64,000 bases of DNA, taken from assembly GCF_009727055.1 (NCBI RefSeq), contig NW_024063873.1:311554-375553 (forward strand). Direction: 5' to 3'. Of this stretch, positions 34,452-45,787 are shown piece by piece. Each line of letters opens with the position of its first letter. Position 1 is the first letter of the stretch. A program made the translations under genes and the position numbers. The notes under the pieces are model-generated. The model was not told where the DNA came from. It did not search any database and saw nothing but the letters and a program-made list of their open reading frames with translations. The DNA is from Benincasa hispida. Its lineage: Eukaryota > Streptophyta > Magnoliopsida > Cucurbitales > Cucurbitaceae.

Positions 34452-34454
34452 ACA

Positions 34455-37139
34455 ATATATTATCCACTAAAGTATTTTTTAGAATTTAGGATACATTTAC
34501 CTTAGAGGGAATGTAATAAATCAATGGTAATCTAAAAAGTGTGTCTCATTTAATTACGTTTGCTGTTATTTACTTGTGTTTCGAACCTACACTGACATAT
34601 GAGACTCAATTCCAAACCTGTAATAAAAAAACGCAAACCGATTAACGAGTGGATGATACTCAATCCAATTGTGTCTGAAAATTATGTCGGTATTATTACT
34701 GTTATCGCTATGGTTACCGTTATTGTAACTGTTACAATATGAGAATTATGAATTTGTCACATTTACTGTTACAATTACCATCCTTCTGATCCTCAATGGT
34801 AATGGTAACAATAAATATGCTAGATTCATAATTCTAGGTAAATTTGATAAAAATAACAATCCTTTACGTTTGCAATTGTGACCTACTGTGATTAATATAT
34901 CAATGAATTTTCATTATAATTACATCAATTTTTATTATAGACAAGTAAATACGACCTTAAAGCATATTATTTCCTACTGTTAGAATGTGAGAGAGAATAT
35001 TAGATTCGTAAGGTAGTTTGTTCTGGTTAAGAAAAAAACAAAAGAAAAGAAAAGAAGATGATTTGTTAAGATAAAAAAGTAAATGTATTAAAGTAAATAA
35101 GATATTTAAAAGTAGACAAATAATGATTGTATATGCTACTCTCGGAACACTGGACTTGGGTTTCAAATCTCCTATGAATAACCTACCACAGAAGTTTGGT
35201 TTAAGGTTTTATAGATGTCTAGGAATAAAGGATGTCTGAGAATAAACTTTTTAGAATCAAAGATGAATTGTGTTTGGTTGTGTATAGAAAATGTTATCCG
35301 AACTTTATGAATAAAATTTATTTTTGTATTTAATTTATAAAATTAAGTATGACAACTTTATATAATTGTCATAGATTAATTATTAAAAAATAAATATCAT
35401 TAATATATTGATAAATTAGTTAATTAAGCATAAATAATAATGTTAATTATAAATATTTAAAAATGGAGTAATCTATAATTAAAATTTATCAATTAATATA
35501 TTAAATAAATATCATATTAATTATAGTATAATATTTAATCATTTTTATAATTAATTAGGTTTAATATTAGTAATTTTAATTTAATAAAATATATTTTAGT
35601 AAAACAATATATGTACGAATGTGAAAGAATTTTCTTTTTGTTTGATAATATTAACCTTACCTTTTAAGGTAATACCAAATTATCCTTCATTTGATTGGTT
35701 AAGTCTACCAAAAGGATTGCATTGGCTTCAAGAACCACTCAATTAAGCAACTCTCATGTTGGTGGGTTTTTGTTTTCAATTTAAATTTCATTCATTTATT
35801 GGTTAATAAAATGATTAGGTGGTGGATGATTTCTCTAATCTACTAACATTTATTTTTAAAAATCAATAAAACTTTCAATATTCCACATCCAAAACAAGAA
35901 TATTATAAGTTGTGGAATTTACATTAATTAATAAGGATATTTCAAAGTGGTGGAATTTCAATAATTTTGCAATCTCTTCCATTCTTATAACTATATGGAT
36001 GAAGTATATTTTTGCAACAAACAAATATAATAAGTTGCTTGATACTAAGATTTGGAAGGAGAGTAGTCAACAATAATGAAGAACTCAAAACAGATTAAAA
36101 AGTGAGAATGAAGAAAGATTCAAAGACAGATAAAAGAGTGAGGATTTAAAAAATAGCTACAAACATCATCGATTAGGTGGAGAAGTAAATGCGAGGAGAC
36201 AAGATTTCTCCTCATGTTAAGCAGTGTTGGAAATCACATTTACAAATTCTTCTACTATTTCTTTGGAAATATTATTCTTGCGTTGTTGTTGTTTTTTTTT
36301 TTTTTTTTTAAATTTTGATTATATTTTTCGAAAAATGAATGAATTCGAATTTTCTCTCTTTCTCTTATTTTTTAAGATTAATTTCTCTCTTTATGCTTTT
36401 CCATATCAACTCTCCAAAATTTCTAACATTTTCTTAGAGTGTTTTTAAATTTAAAATCAGTTCTATTTTAAATAATAAAAATTTAAAATTGAATACATAG
36501 GTGCAAAAACAAATGAAAAGAGTTTGGAAACTAAAATATCATGAAAACTAATTTTAAATCAATAATTTTTGTTACACTTTTTTAAATTATAATTTTAAAA
36601 TATTAAATTAACTTTATATTCCAAAAATTACTTTGAATTTTTTATGTATCTTGATTAAAAATATTCAAAATCCTACTTTCTCCAATAATTTTCGATAATA
36701 TAATGTAGTTTAAAAAATTATTCCATTATTTAGAGATATAATATTAATTTCTAAAAGGTTAACTATATATTATCACTTTTTTTATGAATAATTAAAACTT
36801 AAATTAAGAAACTAACTAATACAAAATAAAAGTGAATTTTTTTTAACTTAACCATCAACTTGAGTAGTTGTAATAATAATGTGAAGAGTCGTGATATAGA
36901 TAGCTTGAGTATAAAAAGTTCTATCCATTTATTTTCTAGAAATTAATTTTGAAATATATCTCTACCATTAATTATAATTAACAATAATATTAATATTAAT
37001 AGATGTAAAAATTTAATGAGATGTAACTCTCTTAATCAATTATGTAATTATGTGAAAATTTTATTCAAAGATTATTGTGAATTTGAGGAGCACAATGGCA
37101 CAACACGAGAACACGGATATGGAGAAAATATGATACAAT
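34455..37139. other. AT-rich stretch without genes
   Basis: No coding signature on either strand. Apart from the hairpin element (34741-34840) it holds a poly-T run at 36291-36310 and long A/T tracts. The open frames at 34957-35166, 36224-36448 and 37016-37288 are low-complexity or match no family. Confidence 0.6.
34741..34840. repeat. Foldback / MITE-like inverted repeat
   Basis: The left arm 34741-34781 (starting GAGAATTATGAATTTG) pairs imperfectly with the right arm 34796-34840 (ending ATTCATAATTCTAGGTA) around a 14-base loop. Pairing may extend outward to about 34710 and 34865. The arms carry 'GTTAC(A/C)ATTACCAT' next to the loop. No TSD was fixed, so superfamily is unknown. Confidence 0.6.
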
Positions 37140-37720
37140 TGAAGGGACTGTCAGGTCCAAAGCAGAAGCAGAATCGTGTCCCAAGTTTTGTTTTTCGCCA
37201 AGTACAAAAATTACAGAGAACCAAATATGTATTTTCAATAAATTTACAGCAGGACGGAGGAGAAGAGGAAGTTAGGGTTTTGCATTAACCTTCGAAGACA
37301 CAAATTTTTCACGAAATTTCTCTCGATCAGTCACAAATATTCTTGGATCACGAGCACCAAAGAACACAACAATATCAAATCCCAATTTGGTCAGACACCA
37401 CCAACAAAGAAATCTCCGTATTTGCCTTAAGGTTGAGAATCTAAGAAAGAGTTGTGGGCTTCTCTTAATTTTGGTAGAGGCTGAGGGAGAAGAATTCCAG
37501 AGAGGATTTTTTGTAGAAAAAATCAAACATACTGAGAGCAAAAGCCAGTATGCATGAACTCAAAAGGAGAAGGACGAAGATCATTTCCTAACCCTCTTGC
37601 CTCATCCCATGATTTCTGAGAGAAATTAAGGGAAGGAAGTTATTTTAATAACTCCATCCCTTTTAATTTAAATAATAATATAATAACTAATTTATCATAT
37701 ATATTATATATAACTATACA
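37140..37720 (-). mobile_element. Truncated LTR (LTR2 family), probable 3' LTR of copia C
   Basis: The plus-strand start TGAAGGGACTGTCAGGTCC is nearly identical to 57198 onward for about 300 bases ('agaagcagaatcgtgtccc', 'tttttcacgaaatttctctc', 'caccaaagaacacaaca'), then runs on to about 37720. Its high-coordinate end is replaced by LTR E. The base context suits the outer end of a minus-strand 3' LTR of copia C. However, the flank 'tgatacaat' resembles a decayed primer site, which would instead make it a 5' LTR of an element to the left. Confidence 0.65.
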
Positions 37721-39194
37721 ATGCCCTAAATCTCGTGGGTTCTGTAGTTTGTAATTGTAATTTACAAAATTTTTATTTATTTAGTAAAATATGAGATGTT
37801 TTATTCGACATTTAGTAGCACTAACCCACAAACCAATAAACTAACATCCAAGGTTATCTTCTGTAGCTTAAACATGTATGTAGGGACATACAGGTGGATC
37901 ATGTTTAAGTGATAACCCAAATGGGTTGTAGTAGATGGATAAGGTTGGGTACCTTATCCTAGGGACATTACGAATATAGCCTACTTTGTAGATGTTACAA
38001 GGGTTGTAAAGTGCTACAAATGATCTAATCCTGATCATTCGTGTAGAGACATATGAGCGGGGGTATTCTATACAAAGAAGTTTGTATAAAATCAGACCAC
38101 GGAATAAATAGTCTCATTACATAACACTGTTCATAATAGAGACTTACATTTCACCAGGATGACCATAGGTTATATGACCTAAATTCTGAGTGAGTTGTGA
38201 ACTCCTGCCTATAAAGACGGTCCTTTGATTTGTATGGGTGAGAGTGACCAGATCGTCGACTCAATAAGTCTACCATTTCAAAGATTCGTCTGATTAGGGA
38301 ACTGGGAACACAACTACACAGGATGGAATTCACTCCTTCCCTAATGTCTGGGTAAGTAAATAAATTGCTCCCTTAAAGGCTGATTCTAGGGCTTGAATAA
38401 TGTGGCGCCACATCTTCTCTTGGTCCAAGAGGGTTTGATCATGGTTGGACTATGACATATTGTTCATTAGAGGGGTCAATGGTACTTAAGGAGTAAGATG
38501 TAACTACAGGAGCAAAACAATAATTTTGACCCAGTTGTACTTACGAGCAATTTGTGAAGGGTTATCGCATCGTTGATTGGTTATATCCAATAGACACAGA
38601 AATATATCTGTAGTACGAAGAGTGCAAATGTCGGTCTTTACTAGAGTGACTGGCAGTTAATGGATGTTGAATAATTTAATTAAAGGAGTTTAATTGATTA
38701 TTCAATATATTGAAGCTTCAATCTACAAGTCCATAAGGTCCCATTTGTAGCTCAACAAGCATTATTGGGAATTAATTTTGGATTAATTTGAAATTTTCAA
38801 ATTAATTGAGAGAATTAATTATATGTGATATAATTAATTTAACTTAATTATATATGATATAATTAATATAATAAATTTGATACATTATATAAAGTTTATT
38901 TGAGAGGAAATAAATATTTGAATATGATTCAAATATTAATTATGTGAATTGGATTCACATAATTAAATTTAGTATAAATGTGATTTATATTAAATACCAC
39001 AAATGATTGAGAGAATTAAAAACTATAGGTTATATTGTATTTGATACAATATAAAAACTATAGATTAGGAGTTATATTTGATATAACATATAGTTATATA
39101 CAGATATAATAAGTTAGTTATATATATATATATATATATATATTATTTAAATTTATTTTAAATTTAAATTTCAAAATTAAAGGGAGGGAGTTAT
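37721..39194 (+). mobile_element. Solo copia LTR E, first part (plus strand)
   Basis: It begins ATGCCCTAAATCTCG, so it has lost the first dozen bases of the TGTTGGGGTTGATGCCC terminus. It then follows the family closely in plus orientation (compare 53622 onward). It is interrupted at 39194 by LTR F and resumes at 42721. The missing tip and the missing copia C sequence to its left suggest one deletion spanning the left junction. Confidence 0.82.
39112..39144. repeat. (TA)n microsatellite
   Basis: A run of TA dinucleotides occurs inside LTR E, in the same position as short AT tracts of related LTRs. Confidence 0.85.
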
Positions 39195-40139
39195 TGATGG
39201 AACAAACACATGCGCAATAGAAAGAAAAACGGATCTAAAGTACTCTAATTAGGTTAATTTCAAAGAATAAACATGCAATTAAAACAAGTAAAAGGGGAAG
39301 AAGACATACAACCTTTGTAGTCCCAAAACTTCTGCAAATTAGCTCAAATCTCCTCACGAACGATTCGTAGGCCACCATGAGAATCTTCTCGACTATTCTC
39401 TAACCTTAGAACGCGATAGTGGGATTTGGTAAGTGGCTAATTTGGAGAGAAAAAAGGCTAAGTATTTGAGAGAAAATATTTATGAGATTATCACATAATC
39501 TCATAAATTTTCACTTGGCCAAGAAAAAAAAAACATAAATCTCTTCCTTTTAAAGGTCACTACATGCAAAACATGCAATTTTGAGTTTGATGAGAATTTG
39601 ACAATAAAAAATCCACTAACTGAAAGTGGGATTAGCGGGGCAAGTTTCTTCAAATGAAGACAACACTTAGCAATGCAAAAGTTCGTATTTTCCACTCAGA
39701 AATGTTGTATCTTTCCACTAACTTGGTCAAAGGTCAAAATTTGACTTTCAAAGCCCAAAGTAAAACAATTTGACTTCCATTGCATTTTTGACCTAGTCAA
39801 CTATTTTGACTTTTAATGCAATTTTGACCAACTCCATTTAATTTCAAAATTAATTCTAATAATCAATTTTAAAATTAAATTAATATTAAATAATTTAATT
39901 AATTTAATTTAATATTAAATCCAACACTAATCCTAATTAGTTTGAATCTCTATTCACAATATTGATATTTAAATCTTATTTAAATATTTCCTATTTCTAT
40001 CTCTTTATGTTTAATTCACAATTAAACATTAGGTTAAATATATCATATATATTTAACGCTTTGCTCCAAAAACTGAATTTGAAACTTCAAATTCGTTCGT
40101 CATACCGTTTTAAGGTTTAGTCTGATATGAGCTAGTAGT

Positions 40140-40720
40140 CTGATATAAGAATCGAGCGTTCCTCAGATCAGTGAGAGTATCAGAGGTAGACTCCTAGGGA
40201 AGATCAACATCTTCTATCCAATTGGCAATTGTTGATTTTATGGGTGAAATAGAATCCCCGCAATCTTGGGATTGGGGCACAAAACAAGAAGTCAATTTCT
40301 TCTAAAATCCACCGGAAAGAAAATCTTCCTTGTTGGAGTCGGAATGGGTCTCATTGTTCAATGCATGGCCGAAAAGAGAGACTTCAGAAGAAGAATCGAG
40401 ACCAAGAAAATGAGGCACGAAGATACTTGAATTCTGGAAAAATCTCCTATTCGATGTCCTCCTATAAGAGCTTGAAAAGGAAGGTGCACACCTTACTCGA
40501 CTAGAAGATGACCAATCCGAAGGTAACAAGGTCTAGTAGTTCTGTCCGTCAACTTTATGAATATGGAACTGAGATTGATTGCGGGACCTCCCTTCGAGAA
40601 TGGAAGTGTCGCTGCCTCATGTAACTTATTGGCTGATGTGGCCTACCGGCTTGCCTCAAGAATGGACTAGTTTTGTGACTCTTTGGTAGCATCGGGATTG
40701 ACGAGCTTGCCTTACTAATG
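40140..40720. other. Filler segment of foreign origin inside LTR F
   Basis: LTR F homology stops after 'gagctagta' (about 40138) and resumes at 'catgaacgaataaagatcac' (about 40726). The LTR part normally between these points is replaced by roughly 580 bases of GC-richer DNA unlike any neighbour. It holds no long open frame; the minus frame at 40302-40529 (75 codons) and a plus frame through 'LFNAWPKRETSEEESRP' match nothing I can name. Its texture reminds me of plant mitochondrial DNA, which is only a guess. Confidence 0.5.
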
Positions 40721-40820
40721 TGTAAGCATGAACGAATAAAGATCACTTCGTTTGTAGCACTTTACAAAAAATTGTAACAACTACAAAGTAGGTCGCATCC
40801 GATAGTGTTACTAGAATAAA

Positions 40821-40825
40821 GTACC
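40821..40825. repeat. Target-site duplication GTACC (left)
   Basis: GTACC precedes TGATAACGGG at 40826 and recurs at 42464-42468. LTR F reads on across the two copies. Confidence 0.75.
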
Positions 40826-42455
40826 TGATAACGGGCAGAAATGCACGTTATCATAGTGTTAAGTTATTAGACAATGTTGGATTGCGTTGATAAAATATGT
40901 TAAATTACATCCATTAAGCATAAATTCTATAATATTGCGGTCACATGCGTTCAGCATATTAGAACTATTGATTTTTGTATTTTTGTGCAGAATATGCGTT
41001 AACGCAATGCAAGATTGCAATCATAGAAAATTATCGGCCGACCGCAACTTTACCGCAAGACTTTGCATTGATCGTGCTCTCAAACATTCGTCCGAGAAGG
41101 ATCACCGCAACTTGGTCAGTGCAACATGGTGGGCGCATCCGGGTGAAAGGATAATTAAGAGTGATGGGATAGAAAGCTGATGACAGTCGGATCCAAATTA
41201 AGTTGATAGCCGATAACAGTCATGAAGTACACTCATCTTTATCGGTGACAATCATTCGGCGCGTCAATCAGAAATAAAAGCTGTCCCATCTGTACAACTG
41301 GGAGAGAGAGAAGCCGCCTTTCACTATTGATTCCCTATAAATACCAAGTGCATTCTTCAGAAAAGGGGTTGATCAGTTGACAAGTTAACCAGTTGCTTTT
41401 GTTCATAGTTTTCTTTTCCATTTTATGGCGGAGGAAGAGAAGAGTTGTGGCGCCAGAGATCGCCCAGGGCAACTCGAGAGAGAACCTTGGGGCGTAAGAG
41501 CAGAGAGTGGGCCGACTCTTGCGAGAGCGAGAATATGTTTAGAGCACAAGTAGAAACAATGTAAACGCCTGGCAGCAAGAAATTGCTACCAGGCTCTTTA
41601 ATATACTTGCATTGTTATTTTATACTTCATCTTCATATCTATTCAATGGAAGTTCTATTTCTACATCTGCTCACTCTCTTAATACACATGAGTAGCTAAA
41701 CTAGTTGAATGGGTTGAGAAGAACTAAGCTAACATGACCTAGGAAGTTCATTGCTTGCGATTGTCTTGTTTTATGTTGTGCAAAATACCCTTTAGAGTTA
41801 CAAAAGAGAGAGTCTAAAGAAAGAACCTAATGTCTCGAGAGAGCTAGGTTAGAATCTGGACTCGAAAGAGCAAGATTAGGCTTGCATAAACAAGAGATAG
41901 GGACTTAGAGATAAGCTCTGTTTGTCAGCTTGTGTCGCATGCATCCTAGGAATGGGAATGATAATATATGGTCGCATATTTGTGTGAATGTCATGTTGTC
42001 ATCATATAAATAGACTTATCGTATATTTATCGCATGCGTTCTAGCCTTAGAAGCCGTAGCATTCATGCCGAGAGGTGGTTTACTATTGTATGCATGTTGC
42101 ATGATTGCAAAGCATGAACGCATTCTAGGGAGTGTTAGCCGAAAATTTTCTCAATCCGTTCATCGCATATTCATCGTATTTCCCGTTACCAACTCTTTTC
42201 AAACTCCGCTGCATTTGTTATTTATTTTTATCAACGCAAACAAAAAACCCAATGATTTATTTATTTAACTGGTTACCACAAGTCTTCATAAAAATCACCA
42301 ACACAACTATTTTCACAAGTCCCTGTGTTCGACCCTGGACTTACCAGGAAACTCAGGGGGATTTACACTTGAATTCCACTGGGAAAACTTGAGTGCACAG
42401 TACAATTCCATTAGCGCATATCATCCATATTTCGACTTAATAAAATAACGCATCA
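40826..42455 (+). mobile_element. Gypsy-type LTR (plus strand), nested in LTR F
   Basis: It starts TGATAACGGGCAGAAATG and ends ...AATAACGCATCA at 42455. The terminus forms a hairpin (TGATAACG ... CGTTATCA). A TATA box, TATAAATA, is at 41336-41343, about 510 bases in. It is related in inverse orientation to 48840-50956 (shared 'agaggtggtttactattgtatg', 'agaagcc'). Eight bases AGTTTTTG (42456-42463) follow before the GTACC copy; they look like the start of a gypsy internal region, whose usual form is a(a/g)tttttggcgcc. This is solo-like but not a clean solo LTR. Confidence 0.78.
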
Positions 42456-42720
42456 AGTTTTTGGTACCCAGCCTTATTCAAATACTATATACCATTTTGG
42501 TTATTTACTGAATTTGATCTACTCTTATGTCTTCACATAAAGTTCATGTATTCAAATAATAGCCATGGATCTTTAGTTTATTGGATTTAGTCTTTACAAG
42601 TGCAATTCACATATTCAACAAAAGTTTTATTGAATAAACATCAATAACATCTTTATTGATAATATAATATGTTTAACATAACAAACTGTGAGTTTTTAGG
42701 ACATACAACCCAACAATTAC

Positions 42721-43232
42721 AACTTCCTCCCTTTAATTCTCTCAATCAACGTGTTGGTGGAGAGTGGTTTTCATGGAGAATCATTTTTTAGTTTTCCATC
42801 TTCTTTTTCATAAAGGTGTATAAAAAGAAAAGAAGAAGAAGAAGAAAGAAAGAAAAAAAAGCTTATGTTTATTTTTTTTTTCCTAAAAAAAGAATCCTCT
42901 CTCTCATAAACTCTTTCCCTCTTCCAAAAATCTACAAAGCACACATTTCTTGAATATTCTCACCCTACCATAAGGAGAATATAGAGGACAATTTTGTGTT
43001 GTGTCTTGGTTTCTTGGATTGTGGTTGATCGTGATCGGAGAGGAGGATTATCGTAAAGAATGTTGTGATCATAAAGAGTAAGTAAAAATCCTAATTATTC
43101 TTCATCTTTATCTATAGCATGTTGTATTTTTGTGTTAATGCATAATGTTTGTGTATTGTGAATTTTGGTTTTGTGTAACTTTTAAAATTGAGAACAATCC
43201 TCGCTTTTGAATCGAACTTCACCGTTCCTTCA
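42721..43232 (+). mobile_element. Solo copia LTR E, second part
   Basis: It continues 'aacttcctcccttt' after LTR F and runs through the family's 3' part ('atagcatgttgtattt') to ...CACCGTTCCTTCA at about 43232, the same type of end as S1 and I. The RT codons of copia C start immediately after. Confidence 0.8.
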
Positions 43233-43663
43233 TAGTCGACTCCTTCAACTTAGGTATAACCCTTTGCCATAAATCTAGCCTTGAAAGTTTGCACCTTCCC
43301 ATCAGCACCCTATTTTCTCTTGTCGATCAATTTGTAACCTATAGGTTTGATCCCATCAAGTTTATCTACAAGATCCCAAACTAAATTGAAGTACATAGAC
43401 TCCATTTTAAGATCCATAGCTTTGATCCACTCATCTTTGTCAACATTCTCTATTGCCTTCTTGTAAGTTAATGGATCCTCAACATCATGAATACACGGAT
43501 TCACAACCCTCTCACTATGTTGAGGCTTCCTTAACGTTTGAGGTGAATTTGACCCTGAATGAACCAACTTCAACAACTCTTATTGATTTATTGGGCTCTT
43601 CAACAACTTTTGTTGAAGGTTTAGTAGTTTTATTGAAAAATTCATTTAACACAATCTTATTGT
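43233..43663 (-). pseudogene. Reverse transcriptase N-terminal piece of copia C
   Basis: The minus strand carries 'DEWIKAMDLKMESMYFN', 'WDLVDKLDGIKPIGYK' and, after a shift, the 'GYTxVEGVDY' segment that ends exactly at LTR E. Everything from the middle of RT through RNase H is missing. The upstream side is cut by LTR G at 43664 and continues at 45788. Compare 7420-7900 of copia A for the intact order. Confidence 0.85.
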
Positions 43664-45787
43664 TGTTGGGGATGATGCCCTAAATCTCGTTAGTTCATGT
43701 AGTTTGTAAACACAATATTGAACAAATGCTTGTAATGTAATAATATATGATTTTTCTTCACTATTGTCTATGGAACATTGGATGTTTTATTTGCTTTATC
43801 GCAAACCAATAAACTGAGATCCCTGGTTGTCGTTGTAACTTAAACATGTATGTGGAGACATGTGGGTGGATCATGTCTTAAGTGATAACTAAAATGGTCT
43901 GTAGTATATGGATATAGGAGGGAAATCTTATCCTGGTAACGCTATGGATGCGACCCGCTTTGTAGAATAGTTATAAGTGTTGTGACTTGCTACAGATGGT
44001 ATGATCCTGATCATTCATGTGGAGACATGCGAGCGAGGGCGTCCTATACAAAGGAGTTTGTATAAGACCGGACCACGAAGTGTTGTAGTCTCGTTATATG
44101 ACCATAGGTAATATGAACTTAATCTTGAGTGAGTTGGGAACTTCTGCCTTTGAGGGCGGTTCTTTGATTTACATGGGTGTGATTGGCCAGATCGCCGACT
44201 CAAACCTACCACTTTGGGGATTCGTTTGATTTGGGAGCTGGGAACTCAGTTACACAATATTGAATTCACTCTTTCCTCGAAGCAGGGGTAAGTAGATAGA
44301 TTACTCCCTTAAAGGTTGATTCTGAGGCTTGAAAGATGTGGCGCCACACACCTTCTCATGGCCCGAGAGGTGTCCACACATAGTAAAACTATGTTGTATT
44401 GTTCCTTAGAGGGATCAGTGGTACTTAAGGAGTTAGATGTAACTACACGGGCAAAACGGTAAATTGGCCTAGTTATACTTACGAGCATCTATGAAGGGTT
44501 ATCATACTGTTGATTGGTTATATCCGATAGATAAAAAAAATATATCTGTGGTGAAAAGAGTGCAGCTGTCAGTCTTTAGTGTAATGTCTGACAGTTAACG
44601 TATGGTGGATCTCGTGGCTAAAGAGTTTAGTTAGCTATTTACGTACCGTTGGAGCATCGAGCCATAGGTCCATAAGGTCCCCTTGGTAGCTCAATAGATT
44701 CAAGTTGAGATTCAGTTTTTTGGTCAGTTTGAAGTGTTCAAATTAACAAGAGGTAGTTTGATTATATATGATATGATTGAACTGGTCAATTATATATGAT
44801 ATAGTTGACATGATGTATGAGATACATTAATTGAAGGAAAATGATATAAATATGATTTATATCTAGTGAAGGAGAAAAAGACTATGATTCATATGTTGCA
44901 TTGATGTAATATTAAACCATAGGTTACAAATATAATATGATTATATTTATTTTTAATTTAACAATTATGGGATAATTGTTGGCGGTTTTTTCTCTGTAAT
45001 CGAATGAGATAGTGGGAGGTTACATTTAGTTTTCGTAATTGAAGGATAAAATAAAAAGGGTTTTCATTTTTCAAGAGATCAGATATTCACTCACCGATTA
45101 GTACACTGCCTATCGCCTAGCAAACCAAGAGCATACACGACAACTCAAAGTTTACTAAACGATCGTGTACATGCGTGCATTTCCTAAACGATCGCATAGA
45201 ATTACCTAAACGATCGTCTAGATTTTTCTAAGCGAATGTGCGCATGAGCATTTTACTAAACGATCGTCTATACGATCAACCCCAGTTTACTACACGATCG
45301 TGTACCTCTACCTAAATAATCAAGCATCCATATATGTGATAGACTCCCGATTTCTCCCACTTGCTTGGTCATGGTAAACGATAGTTCCTTCTTCCTTCCC
45401 TCTACCAAATCCAACAGAGCCCACACCTTCTAGATTCTCACTCCGAGAATACCGAGGGTTTCGAATGGTGTTGTCTTCCCTGCTGCCTTGTTCGTGAGGA
45501 GTCCGTTCGTGGGTAAACGATAGCGAGATTTGGTGGACGATTGGTTTGGCTTGCATAGCGAGAGCGGGAGGTGCAATCCTTTGATGAGAGCGAGATTTGA
45601 GGCGAAGTAGGGTTCTTCAACTGCTATGTATCTTGTTCTCTTTGTTGTTTAAAGTATCAAAGCATGCCATAATTTGTTGTTATACGCATAACTAGTCAAT
45701 TTGATTGTGAATGCGGTAATTCTGTCACAATGAGTTTGGAATGATCTTGCTTTCGCTCAGAGGTACTCTTAGATAAGAGTTCCTACA
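43664..45787 (+). mobile_element. Solo copia LTR G (plus strand) inside copia C pol
   Basis: It starts TGTTGGGGATGATGCCC and ends ...GATAAGAGTTCCTACA, the same end type as copia A's LTRs. Flanks ATTGT (43659-43663) and ATTAC (45788-45792) are an imperfect duplication, two transitions apart. Removing it rejoins copia C pol ('cacaatcttatt-acggggtttatgctcc', compare 59050-59080). No internal region is present. Confidence 0.87.
45090..45320. repeat. Array of ACGATCGTCTA words in LTR G
   Basis: At least six copies of (T)AAACGATCGT(C/G)TA or close variants occur, including the perfect 14-bp palindrome TACACGATCGTGTA at 45291-45304. This is the same word as in the copia A leader and in LTR H, in the downstream third of this LTR. 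Confidence 0.85.

Larger units (their letters stand above)
39195..42715 (-). mobile_element. Solo LTR F nested in LTR E (itself carrying inserts)
   Basis: The plus-strand start TGATGGAACAAACACATGCG at 39195 and end ...ACATACAACCCAACA at 42715 give TG...CA on the minus strand. Flanks GTTAT (39190-39194) and ATTAC (42716-42720) fit a GTTAC duplication with one transition in each copy. Removing it rejoins LTR E as 'gagtta-caacttcctccc', as in the intact copy at 55125. F contains a foreign filler (about 40140-40720) and a gypsy-type LTR (40826-42455). Confidence 0.8.
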
